The notes below the pieces were generated by a model, which made no database searches, was not told the origin of the DNA, and saw nothing but the letters and a program-made list of their open reading frames with translations. From Gemmata sp051859125 (GTDB lineage Bacteria > Planctomycetota > Planctomycetia > Gemmatales > Gemmataceae), in the NCBI RefSeq assembly GCF_051859125.1, contig NZ_JBHYGG010000013.1:17463-81462 (forward strand): a stretch of DNA of 64,000 nt, given 5' to 3'. Both the position numbers and the translations under genes were made by a program. Of the stretch, positions 43,618 to 51,578 are shown piece after piece; positions within the stretch are counted from its first letter, which is position 1, and each line of letters opens with the position of its first letter.

Positions 43618-44748
43618 ATGAAATGGCTTCGACGCTTACAGCCGGTGGCGTTCGTCCTGGGCGTGGTCCTGCTCGTGGGCACGCTCGTCGGGGCCGGCGC
43701 GCTCGCCAACAACGGCACGCAACCGGCCGGCGACCCGAAGTCGGCCAACCCCGCCCCCGCCGGCACGAGGGCCGGCGGCCCGATCACGCTCGGGACCGTG
43801 GACAGCGACCCGCCCCCGGTCACCTACGGGCTCCCGACCGTCCTACAATCGGGCGTCGTCTCCGAGGTGTTCGTCAAGGACGGCCAGGACGTGAAGGCCG
43901 GCGACAAACTGTACGCCTTCGACACGACGATCCTGAAGCGCGACCTGGAGCGGGCCAACGCCGCCGTCGCCGTGCAGCGGACCAAGGTCGCCGAGGCCCA
44001 GGAGGGCGCCCGGCAGCACGGGAAGAAGGTGGACATTCTCAAGCAAGTGGTCGAGGCGGCCGGCGACAAGATGAAGTCGCAGGGCGACCTGTACAACCTC
44101 ATCAAGGGGAACCTGGAGAAGAACTACAAGGCCGAGAAGATCCCCGAGGGCGAGTGGCCGGCCCGGCTCGGCAGCAACGCCGACCTGTACAAGGCGAACG
44201 TCGACTGGCTCGTCGCCAAGAACGAGCACGCCATCAAGGGGGCCGAACTGGCGGCCCTCAAGGCCGCGGACCCGCAGGTCCACGTCAAGCAGGCCGAGGC
44301 CGGGGTGATGCAGGCCGAGGCCGAGGTGGACAAGGCCCAGGCGGCCATCGACCTGTGTACCGTGAAGGCGCGGACCCCCGGGACCGTCGAGCAGGTGAAG
44401 ATCAGCCCCGGCGCGACCATCGGCATCAGCACCCGCGACCCGGCCCTGTGGCTCATCCCGGCCGGCGCGCGGGTCGTGCGGGCCGAGGTCGAGGCCGACT
44501 TCGCCCACCGCGTGTCGACCGAACTCATCGGCCGCGAGGTCACCATTTACGACAACGCCGACCCGAAGCTCACTTACAAGGGCGTCGTGAAGCGGGTCGG
44601 CGGCACGTTCCTCCCGAAGCGGAGCGAGGGGCTCATCCCGAGCGACACCCGCGTGCTGGAGGCGGTCGTCGAGGTCAGCGACCCGGCCCCGGCCGGCAAG
44701 CCCCCGCTCCGCGTCGGCCAGCGGGTCCGCGTGAACCTCGGCCAGTGA
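43618..44748 (+). CDS. HlyD-family membrane fusion protein (DevB-like)
   Basis: A 376-residue periplasmic adaptor: N-terminal TM at about residues 10-32 (VAFVLGVVLLVGTLVGAGAL), the lipoyl-like half VSEVFVKDGQDVKAGDKLYAFD, an alpha-helical hairpin (coiled coil, residues about 105-245, AEAGVMQAEAEVDKAQAAID), then the second lipoyl half VKARTPGTVEQVKISPGATI and a beta-barrel domain. It would link the DevC-like permease to the outer envelope. Its stop TGA overlaps the GTG start of the next gene by 4 bp. Confidence 0.88.
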   Translation: MKWLRRLQPVAFVLGVVLLVGTLVGAGALANNGTQPAGDPKSANPAPAGTRAGGPITLGTVDSDPPPVTYGLPTVLQSGVVSEVFVKDGQDVKAGDKLYAFDTTILKRDLERANAAVAVQRTKVAEAQEGARQHGKKVDILKQVVEAAGDKMKSQGDLYNLIKGNLEKNYKAEKIPEGEWPARLGSNADLYKANVDWLVAKNEHAIKGAELAALKAADPQVHVKQAEAGVMQAEAEVDKAQAAIDLCTVKARTPGTVEQVKISPGATIGISTRDPALWLIPAGARVVRAEVEADFAHRVSTELIGREVTIYDNADPKLTYKGVVKRVGGTFLPKRSEGLIPSDTRVLEAVVEVSDPAPAGKPPLRVGQRVRVNLGQ

Positions 44749-45659
44749 CCGACCCCGTCGCGACCCCAGTTCACCCGGGGGGCGTGCGCCCCCCGCTCGC
44801 CGCGCCCGACCGCGAACGGTCGTTCGCGGTGTGCCGCGCCGTCACCGCCCGTGCCAATAGCTCGTTCCCGCTCGCGTTCCGCCTCCTGCCCCCGGCCAAG
44901 CGCCGGGCGATGGACGCGCTGTACGCCTTCATGCGAATCACCGACGACCTCGCCGACGAGCCCGGCCCCGTCGCCTCGAAGCGCGACCACCTCGCGGCGT
45001 GGCGCGTCGGCCTCGCCGACGCGCTGGAGGGCCGGTTCACGCACCCGGTGCTCCCCGCACTCGCCGACACGGTCCACCGGTACGGCGTCCCGGTGCGGTA
45101 CCTGAACGACGTGATCGACGGCGTCGAAGCCGACCTGGAGCCGGTGCGGTACGCGGCGTTCGCCGACCTGTACCCGTACTGCTACCGCGTGGCGTCCGCG
45201 GTCGGGCTCGCGTGCGTTCGGGTGTGGGGCGTGCGGCCCGGCGTTACCTTCGAGCAAACCCTCGTGCCGGCCGAGGCCGCGGGGATCGCGTTCCAGCTCA
45301 CCAACATCCTCCGCGACCTCGGCGAGGACGCCGCCAACGGCCGCGTGTACCTGCCGCTCGAAGAGTTGGCGCGCTTCGGGTGCTCGCCCGGAACGTGGGA
45401 CGCGAGGAGCGAGGCGTTCCGCGAGATGATGCGGTTCCAGGCCGCTCGCGCGTGGGAGTACTACCACCGGGCCGAGCCGCTCGCCGCCCTGCTCACGACC
45501 GAGGGCCGCGCGATTTTTCGCGTGATGTGCGGGACGTACCGCGGGCTGCTGACCGAGATCGAGCGCCGCGGGTTCGACGTGCTGTCGGGCCGCGTGCGCG
45601 TTCCGAAGTGGCGCAAGGCCGCGATCCTGTTCGGCGGCTGGGCGGCGAAGTGGGTGTGA
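44745..45659 (+). CDS. Squalene/phytoene synthase family protein
   Basis: A 304-residue trans-isoprenyl head-to-head condensing enzyme-like protein. Asp-rich motifs are present: ITDDLADEP (about residue 66) and QLTNILRDLGEDAANGRVYLP (about 185-205), the two Mg-diphosphate sites. Products could be squalene, a hopanoid precursor (HpnC/D-like) or phytoene. Start GTG 44745 overlaps the HlyD stop (GTGA), a strong argument that it belongs to the exporter operon. It ends just before hairpin repeat copy 4. Confidence 0.88.
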   Translation: MTDPVATPVHPGGVRPPLAAPDRERSFAVCRAVTARANSSFPLAFRLLPPAKRRAMDALYAFMRITDDLADEPGPVASKRDHLAAWRVGLADALEGRFTHPVLPALADTVHRYGVPVRYLNDVIDGVEADLEPVRYAAFADLYPYCYRVASAVGLACVRVWGVRPGVTFEQTLVPAEAAGIAFQLTNILRDLGEDAANGRVYLPLEELARFGCSPGTWDARSEAFREMMRFQAARAWEYYHRAEPLAALLTTEGRAIFRVMCGTYRGLLTEIERRGFDVLSGRVRVPKWRKAAILFGGWAAKWV

Positions 45660-45661
45660 TT

Positions 45662-45734
45662 GGCGAGCCGGGAGCGTCAGCGACCGGAGGAACGTGAAAC
45701 GCAAGACTCCGGTCGCTGACGCTCCCGGCTCGCC
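45662..45734. repeat. Dispersed hairpin repeat, copy 4 of 4
   Basis: GGCGAGCCGGGAGCGTCAGC pairs with GCTGACGCTCCCGGCTCGCC, starting 3 bp after the stop of the squalene/phytoene synthase gene and ending 8 bp before the stop of the converging unknown gene at 45742. A natural bidirectional terminator position. Confidence 0.85.
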
Positions 45735-45741
45735 AAGTACC

Positions 45742-47052
45742 TCACGTCCCCTGGCTGTGGCGAAGGGTGAGCCACGTCTGCACGGCCCAGTCGCGGTCGG
45801 CGGCGGATTCGGCGTACACGTTGCACACCGCGAGTTGCCCGCCCACGCCGGCGACGCCACTGAGCCTCCAGACCGTGCGGCCGTCCTCCTCGACCGGGCC
45901 GAACACGCCCGCCCCGCGGACCTCGCCGACCTCCAGCGGCGGCACCGGGTCGCCCTCGGGCAGGCTCTTGCGGCCGACCTCCAGCGCTTCGAGGGCGGTC
46001 GGCGACGAGCCGTCGGGCTTGGTGAACCCGACGCGGCGGAACCACACGGTGCGGGTGCGGTCCCACGCGGTCCAGTTGCGGTCGGCGTCCCACTCGCGGG
46101 CGAACCCGCCGGGCACCTGCACGCTCCACCCGCCGTCGAGCGCCGCCCGCACCGGGGACCGGCGGTAGCCGACCCGCGGCCCGTCGGCCCGCGGCACCGG
46201 CCCGGTCCGCTTCCAGAGTTCCACGCTCAGCACGGTGTCGGTCGGGGTCACGCAGAACTGCTCGCCGCGGGCGTCGGCCTGGATCGCGTCGAGGAGTTCG
46301 AGCCACTCGGTCCACGGCAGGTCGCCGCCCGGGTCGAGCTTGAACGCGGTCGCGAGGTCGTTGGCGATCTGGTCGGCGACCTCGCCCTCGGCGTCGGTCA
46401 GCGGGGCGCGCCACGGGAACTCGCACCACAACCGGGCGGTGGCGCGGTTCCGGTAGAACGCGGCGTCGAGGTCGGGGGCCCACCACGCGAAGAAGTCGCC
46501 GCCGCGGTGCGGCTCCTCGACGACCGCGGCGGCCCACGCCCGCGTCCGCGGCCCGAGGGGCGTCAGCACCTCGCCGGGGAACGTGAACCCGTGCCCCGCG
46601 GGGAGCCCCACCGACCCGGGCCGCCTGGCGCACGCCCCGGCGAGCCACCGGAGGAACTGCTGCTCCACGCCGGTCGGGCTGCCGCTGTCGAAGTAGTGCG
46701 TCGGGTCGGTGCAGTGCGCGAGGTCCCAGTCGAAGTCGAAGTCCGCGGCGAGCTGGTGGAGCAGGTCGCAGAGGTGCTGGTGGTAGCCCGGCCCGGCGGG
46801 GGTGGTGGCGGCCGCGACCTGGAGCTTCCCGGACCCGCCGAGCCGCACCTCGACCGGCGCCGCGACCGGGTGCAGGTCCACGAGCAGCACCGGCCGCTCG
46901 TCCGCGTCGCGCATCAGCCGGGCGTCGAGGACCGCGTCGCCGACGCCCTCGAACCACACCGCGGCCCGCGCCAGCCAGTCCCGCGCCTCGGAGCGCGACA
47001 GGCGGCGGTCGCCGAGCGGGAGGTGGCCGGTGAGGGACAGGACGATCGGCAT
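45742..47052 (-). CDS. Protein of unknown function, tryptophan-rich
   Basis: A 436-residue soluble protein without signal peptide or TM segment. It has many Trp and Asp-Trp pairs (DFDFDWDLAHCTDPTHYFDSGSP near residue 130; NWTAWDRTRTVWFRRVGF near residue 345). It begins PIVLSLTGHLPLGDRRLSRSEARDW. No domain recognised. ATG 47052 was chosen because the preceding 54 residues are arginine-rich and unlike coding sequence. It diverges from the PVC-type heme gene, leaving a 164-bp shared promoter region. Confidence 0.7.
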   Translation of the reverse strand: MPIVLSLTGHLPLGDRRLSRSEARDWLARAAVWFEGVGDAVLDARLMRDADERPVLLVDLHPVAAPVEVRLGGSGKLQVAAATTPAGPGYHQHLCDLLHQLAADFDFDWDLAHCTDPTHYFDSGSPTGVEQQFLRWLAGACARRPGSVGLPAGHGFTFPGEVLTPLGPRTRAWAAAVVEEPHRGGDFFAWWAPDLDAAFYRNRATARLWCEFPWRAPLTDAEGEVADQIANDLATAFKLDPGGDLPWTEWLELLDAIQADARGEQFCVTPTDTVLSVELWKRTGPVPRADGPRVGYRRSPVRAALDGGWSVQVPGGFAREWDADRNWTAWDRTRTVWFRRVGFTKPDGSSPTALEALEVGRKSLPEGDPVPPLEVGEVRGAGVFGPVEEDGRTVWRLSGVAGVGGQLAVCNVYAESAADRDWAVQTWLTLRHSQGT

Positions 47053-47216
47053 GTACTCGCAAGCGCTCCGCGGCCGCGTGGGTCGGCTCCCGCGTGGGCA
47101 ATTGTACGGACGCACCCGGACCCGGCGACCAACAGCGCGTAACGGTTTGCATCTCCCCGCCCGCGGCCGTAACATCTCCCAGGACACACCAGGTCTCCCC
47201 GCTCCCAGGACCACTC

Positions 47217-50200
47217 ATGCGTCTCCCCCTCGCACTCGCCGGCACGCTGCTGCTCGCGGCCCCGGCCCTCGCACAGAAGGAGTTCGGGTTCGACAGCCGC
47301 AAGCCGTCGGGCCAGCCGTACCTCACGCCCGCCGAGTCGCTGGCCAAGATGAAGGTGCCCGACGAGTTCGAGGTGAAGCTGTTCGCCGCCGAGCCGCAGG
47401 TCGTCAACCCGGTCGCGTTCACCATCGACGAGAAGGGCCGGCTGTGGGTCGTCGAGTGCTTCGAGTACCCGAAGCGCACGCCCAAGGGCAAGGCCCCGCG
47501 GGACCGCATCGTGATCCTCGAGGACACCGACGGCGACGGCGTGTGCGACAAGCGCACCGTGTTCGCCGAGGGCAAGGACTTCCCGGTCCCCGAGGAGCGG
47601 GCGAACGCGGGTCTGGGCGCGTTCGACCTCTGCACCGGCATCGAGGTCGGGCACGGCGGCGTGTTCGTCGGGGCCGCACCGTACCTGTGGTTCATCGAGA
47701 ACAAGGGTGACAAGGCCGGCAAGTTCGAGGTGCTGTTGAAGGGCTTCGGCAGCCAGGACACGCACGAGACGCTGAACACGTTCCAGTGGGGGCCGGACGG
47801 CTGGCTCTACGGGCTCCACGGCGTGTTCACGCAGTCGAACGTGAAGCCACTCGACGGCCCGGAGACCCGCATGAACGCCGCCGTGTGGCGGTACCACCCG
47901 ACGCAGAAGAAGTTCGAGATCTTCGCCGAGGGGACGAGCAACCCGTGGGGCATGGACTGGCGGAACACCGACGGGCAGTTCATCGTCGCGTGCTGCGTGA
48001 TCCCGCACCTGTTTCACGTCGTGCCGGGCGGCGTGTACAAGCGGCAGGCCGGCACGAGCTACAACTCGCACGTCTACGGGTACATCAACGAGATCTGCGA
48101 CCACACGTTCCACAAGGAGAGCGGCTGGGCGCACGCCGGGCTGATCTCGCTCGACGCGCCGCACATGCCCGAGAAGTACCGCAACAGCGTGATCTTCGGG
48201 AGCATCCACGGGTGCAGCCTGAAGCAGAACGTGCTCAAGCCCAACGGCAGCACCTACACCGCGAGCCGGGCCGACGACTTCCTCCAGAGCGGCGACAAGA
48301 ACTTCCGCCCGATCAACCTGCGGTGGGGGCCTGCCGGCGACATCTACGTCATCGACTGGCACGACCAGAACCCGTGCCACCAGACCAACCCCGACGACTG
48401 GGACTACTCCCGCGGCCGCGTCTACCGCATCCAGCTCAAGGGGACTGAGACGGCAAGACTGAAAGATATGAGCGCACTCAGCCGTTTGGAGTTGGCCGGC
48501 ACCGCCGCGCTATCAAAGAACCCGTTCATTGCTCGGACTGCTCTGCGACTTCTCCATGAACTCGCCGACAAGAAGGTGACGGCCGACCTTATGGAGTTGG
48601 TCAAGAGAGGCGACGTCCAGGCCAGCCGCGCACTCACCGCCTTGTCGTTGGGTGTGAAAGACGAGATCCCGCTTAGCGAATTTAACCAATCTGAGGCCGT
48701 ACGGGCGGCGCAAGTCCGTGACGGCTCGAGCGCGGCGCAGCGAACTGAGCGAACCGTGCACAGTCTGACTGATCTCGCGAAGTCAGAAGCACGGGCAACC
48801 GTTCGTCGCGAACTTGCCTCCGCTGCCGTTCGCCTCGCCGACAAGCACGACGTGACGCCGCTGCTTCGCGCGCTTCTCGCGCACAAGGACGATGCAAAAG
48901 ACCCGGTCATCCCGCAACTCGTGTGGCTCGCCTACGAGAAGTCGCTGACGAAGGCGGGCCGCGACCGCAAGGGAGCGGACACCAAGAACGATAGCGCCGA
49001 TGAACCGCTCGCGGGCGGTCGAGGCTCGGTCGATACCGAACTCACGTGGCTCGCGGAGCAAGCACCGACCAACATCTTCGTTCGCGACCAGATCGTGCCG
49101 AAGGTGATGCGGCGGCTCGTCGCGCTCGACACGCCCGAGAGCATCAAGCAGTGCGTCGGGTTTGTCGCGAAGTTGAAGGACGCCGCGAGTCGCGAGAAGG
49201 CGCTCGACGGGCTCGCGCTCGCGATGCAGGGCCGCACGATCAACGCGCCCGAGGGCTGGGCCGCTCTGAAGGCCGAGATCGACAAGGAGAACAACCCGAA
49301 GGTCGTCGCACTCGCGAACAAGCTCTCGGTGAGCTTCCGCGACCCGGCCGCCGTCAAGCGCGCCCTCGACGCGGCCGCGAACGCCACGCTCCCGACCGAG
49401 GCGCGCGCCGAGGCCGTGCGGCAGCTCGCGACGCTCAAGCCGGCCGAGGCCGTGAAGCTGCTGATCGGGCTCCTGTCCGACGAACGTGCGGGGCTCGGGA
49501 ACGAGGCAGCCCGTGCGCTCGCGGCGTTCGACCAGAAGGAGATCCCGGGGGTGCTGGTCGCGAACTGGGCCACGATCCCGAAGGCCGTGCGGCCCGACCT
49601 CATAAACACGCTCGCGAGCCACAAGCACTCCGCGAAGGAACTGCTCGAAGCGATGGTGTCCAAGAAGATCGACCGCGGCGAGGTGACCGACAACGTCATC
49701 CTCCGCATCCAGACGTTCAAGGACAAGGACCTCGAAGGGCTCATCGCCAAGGCGTGGGGCCGCGCCCGCCCGACGCCCGACGAGTTGAACAAGCTCATCG
49801 ACAAGACCCGCGAGTCGCTCTACGAGGCCCCGGCGTCGTTCGCGCGGGGCAAGGTGGTGTTCGACAGCATCTGCGGGAAGTGCCACAAGTTCGAGGGCCG
49901 CGGGGTCGAGGTCGGGCCGCCGCTCGAAGGGGCCGCCCGCGACATCGAGTACATCCTGGTGAACGTGATCGACCCGAACCGCGTCATCGGCGCGCCGTAC
50001 TTCGTCCGCACCGCCCGGCTCCTCGACGACACCGTGTTCCAGGGGCTGCTCGCCGAGGAGGACGAGAAGACGATCACGCTGAAGCTCGAAGGGGCCGCGT
50101 TCAAGACGATCAAGAAGGACGACCTGGCCGAAGCGGTGCGGGTGTCCGAGAAGTCGCTCATGCCGGAAGGTCTCGGGTACAACATGACCCCGCAGAACTT

Positions 50201-50612
50201 CCGCGACATGGTGCGGTACGTCATGGCGAGTCCGTTCCTCACCGACGTCACGGTGAATGGCGAGAAGCTCTCGGTCGGCGTGCCGGGCCGGCTCGTGCTG
50301 CCCGACACGAAGGGCGCACCGGCCATCGTCGAGGCCGAGGTCTCGGCAACGGCCGACCTGAAGACGAAGCTGCTCGTCGGTTCGACCACCGATTACGAGG
50401 TGCGGGTCGACGGCAAGGCGGTCGGGGCCGGGAAGGGGACCGGCAAGCAACTGCGGCCGGACCAGGACGGGTACGACGTGGCGCTGACGCCCGGCAAGCA
50501 CACCGTCACGATCGCAGTGAAGTCGGGCGGGGCCGGGACCGCGCTGCACGCCCGGTTCCTCGACCCCGATCGCAAGCTGCAGTACCCCGACGCTGCCGAC
50601 GCGAAGAAGTGA
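47217..50612 (+). CDS. PVC-type heme-binding CxxCH protein (membrane-bound dehydrogenase-like)
   Basis: A 1131-residue exported protein. Signal peptide residues 1-19 (ending ALAQ). An N-terminal beta-propeller domain of the planctomycete 'putative membrane-bound dehydrogenase' type (VVNPVAFTIDEKGRLWVVE; HETLNTFQWGPDGWLYG; GDIYVIDWHDQNPCH) spans about 30-405, then alpha-helical HEAT-like repeats, a cytochrome c module with CGKCH (Cys886, Cys889, His890) and a C-terminal beta domain. Probably periplasmic electron transfer or sugar oxidation. Codons in about 48440-48960 look unlike the rest of the gene (see findings). Confidence 0.92.
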   Translation: MRLPLALAGTLLLAAPALAQKEFGFDSRKPSGQPYLTPAESLAKMKVPDEFEVKLFAAEPQVVNPVAFTIDEKGRLWVVECFEYPKRTPKGKAPRDRIVILEDTDGDGVCDKRTVFAEGKDFPVPEERANAGLGAFDLCTGIEVGHGGVFVGAAPYLWFIENKGDKAGKFEVLLKGFGSQDTHETLNTFQWGPDGWLYGLHGVFTQSNVKPLDGPETRMNAAVWRYHPTQKKFEIFAEGTSNPWGMDWRNTDGQFIVACCVIPHLFHVVPGGVYKRQAGTSYNSHVYGYINEICDHTFHKESGWAHAGLISLDAPHMPEKYRNSVIFGSIHGCSLKQNVLKPNGSTYTASRADDFLQSGDKNFRPINLRWGPAGDIYVIDWHDQNPCHQTNPDDWDYSRGRVYRIQLKGTETARLKDMSALSRLELAGTAALSKNPFIARTALRLLHELADKKVTADLMELVKRGDVQASRALTALSLGVKDEIPLSEFNQSEAVRAAQVRDGSSAAQRTERTVHSLTDLAKSEARATVRRELASAAVRLADKHDVTPLLRALLAHKDDAKDPVIPQLVWLAYEKSLTKAGRDRKGADTKNDSADEPLAGGRGSVDTELTWLAEQAPTNIFVRDQIVPKVMRRLVALDTPESIKQCVGFVAKLKDAASREKALDGLALAMQGRTINAPEGWAALKAEIDKENNPKVVALANKLSVSFRDPAAVKRALDAAANATLPTEARAEAVRQLATLKPAEAVKLLIGLLSDERAGLGNEAARALAAFDQKEIPGVLVANWATIPKAVRPDLINTLASHKHSAKELLEAMVSKKIDRGEVTDNVILRIQTFKDKDLEGLIAKAWGRARPTPDELNKLIDKTRESLYEAPASFARGKVVFDSICGKCHKFEGRGVEVGPPLEGAARDIEYILVNVIDPNRVIGAPYFVRTARLLDDTVFQGLLAEEDEKTITLKLEGAAFKTIKKDDLAEAVRVSEKSLMPEGLGYNMTPQNFRDMVRYVMASPFLTDVTVNGEKLSVGVPGRLVLPDTKGAPAIVEAEVSATADLKTKLLVGSTTDYEVRVDGKAVGAGKGTGKQLRPDQDGYDVALTPGKHTVTIAVKSGGAGTALHARFLDPDRKLQYPDAADAKK

Positions 50613-50642
50613 CGTGGGGACACCACGAGGCCTGATGATCTG

Positions 50643-50738
50643 CCAGAGGCCAGAACCCCAAAATGACCGAGATCAGAAGAGGACCACAAGGCCAGTCCGT
50701 CTTCTGCCTCTTCGGTCCTTTGGGGTTCTGGCCTCTGG
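50643..50738. repeat. Perfect 20-bp inverted repeat at the end of a broken gene
   Basis: CCAGAGGCCAGAACCCCAAA (50643-50662) pairs perfectly with TTTGGGGTTCTGGCCTCTGG (50719-50738). Inner pieces also pair (CAGAAGA with TCTTCTG). It is less GC-rich than its surroundings, occupies the space between the heme-protein stop and the degenerate regulator, and could be an inserted element or terminator. Confidence 0.75.
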
Positions 50739-50789
50739 TCCCTGGGTTTTGGTCTGAGAGACGACCCGGCGGATCGGGTCGCGCCGGAC

Positions 50790-51138
50790 AACCGCCGCCC
50801 CTGCCACAGTCGGCCCCCGAGTCCCGGCGCGGCCTCCAGGACGGCGTACCCGCACAGCCGCAGGACGTGCCGGCCGAGCGCCCGCACCGCGTCCTCGTCC
50901 TCGACCAGCAGCACCGTCTCGGTACCTTTCGGCAGGGCGCTCCGCGGCGCCGTCGGTCTCCCGGACGGGGCCCGGTCGCCCGCCTTCTGGATCTCGGCCA
51001 CCAGTTCGCGGCGGCCGACTCGACCCGCCGCGCATCCGCGGCGATCCCGCCGCGCGCGAGTTCGAGCTGGGCCAACTCGGCGTCGTCCGCCGAGTTCTCG
51101 ACGATCAGGATCCGCACGGGAACAGGCATCGTGGTCAC
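50790..51138 (-). pseudogene. Remnant of a response regulator/hybrid kinase
   Basis: From ATG 51138, which overlaps the stop of the upstream response regulator (ATGA), the frame reads VRILIVENSADDAELAQLELARGGIAADARRVES, a receiver-domain start, then degenerates. A second frame continues AEIQKAGDRAPSGRP and TETVLLVEDEDAVRALGRHVLRLCGYAVLEA, a receiver start such as follows the kinase part of hybrid histidine kinases. The two receiver beginnings, in different frames and lacking their phospho-Asp parts, indicate frameshift plus internal deletion. The third gene of the two-component operon is therefore broken. Confidence 0.6.
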
Positions 51139-51578
51139 TTCCCGGCCGACGGCTGTTCGTTGAGGACCAGCCAGTACATCTGGAGCTGCTGGATGGCCTC
51201 GGCGAACCGGGCGAACTCGACCGGCTTGCGGACGTAGCTGTTGGCCCCGCAGTCGTAGCTCTCGAGCAGGTCCTGCTCCTCCTTCGATGAGGTGAGGACG
51301 ACGACCGGCAGGCGGCGGGTCCGCGGGTCGGCCCGCAGCCGCCGCAGCACCTCCAGGCCGCTCACCTTGGGCAGCTTCAGGTCCAGCAGGACCAACTGCG
51401 GCGGGACCCCCGCGTCCCGCCCGCCGTTCGCCGCGGTGCCGAAGAAGTAGTCGAGCGCCTCCTGGCCGTCCCGGACGACGACCATCCGGTTGGCGATGCG
51501 GCTCCGCTCGAAGGCGAGTACGGCCAGTTCCTCGTCGTCCTGGTTGTCCTCCACCAGCAGGATGATCTTCTCGCTCAC
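51135..51578 (-). CDS. Single-domain response regulator
   Basis: A 147-residue receiver-only protein (Rcp1/CheY-like). Acidic pocket VEDNQDDEE near residues 9-17, phospho-acceptor Asp in LVLLDLKLPKVSG (about residue 66), Thr/Ser in VVLTSS and Lys in VRKPVEF. No output domain. Its start overlaps the kinase stop (ATGA, 51575-51578) and its end overlaps the remnant gene, so it was the middle gene of a three-gene coupled operon. Confidence 0.93.
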   Translation of the reverse strand: MSEKIILLVEDNQDDEELAVLAFERSRIANRMVVVRDGQEALDYFFGTAANGGRDAGVPPQLVLLDLKLPKVSGLEVLRRLRADPRTRRLPVVVLTSSKEEQDLLESYDCGANSYVRKPVEFARFAEAIQQLQMYWLVLNEQPSAGK

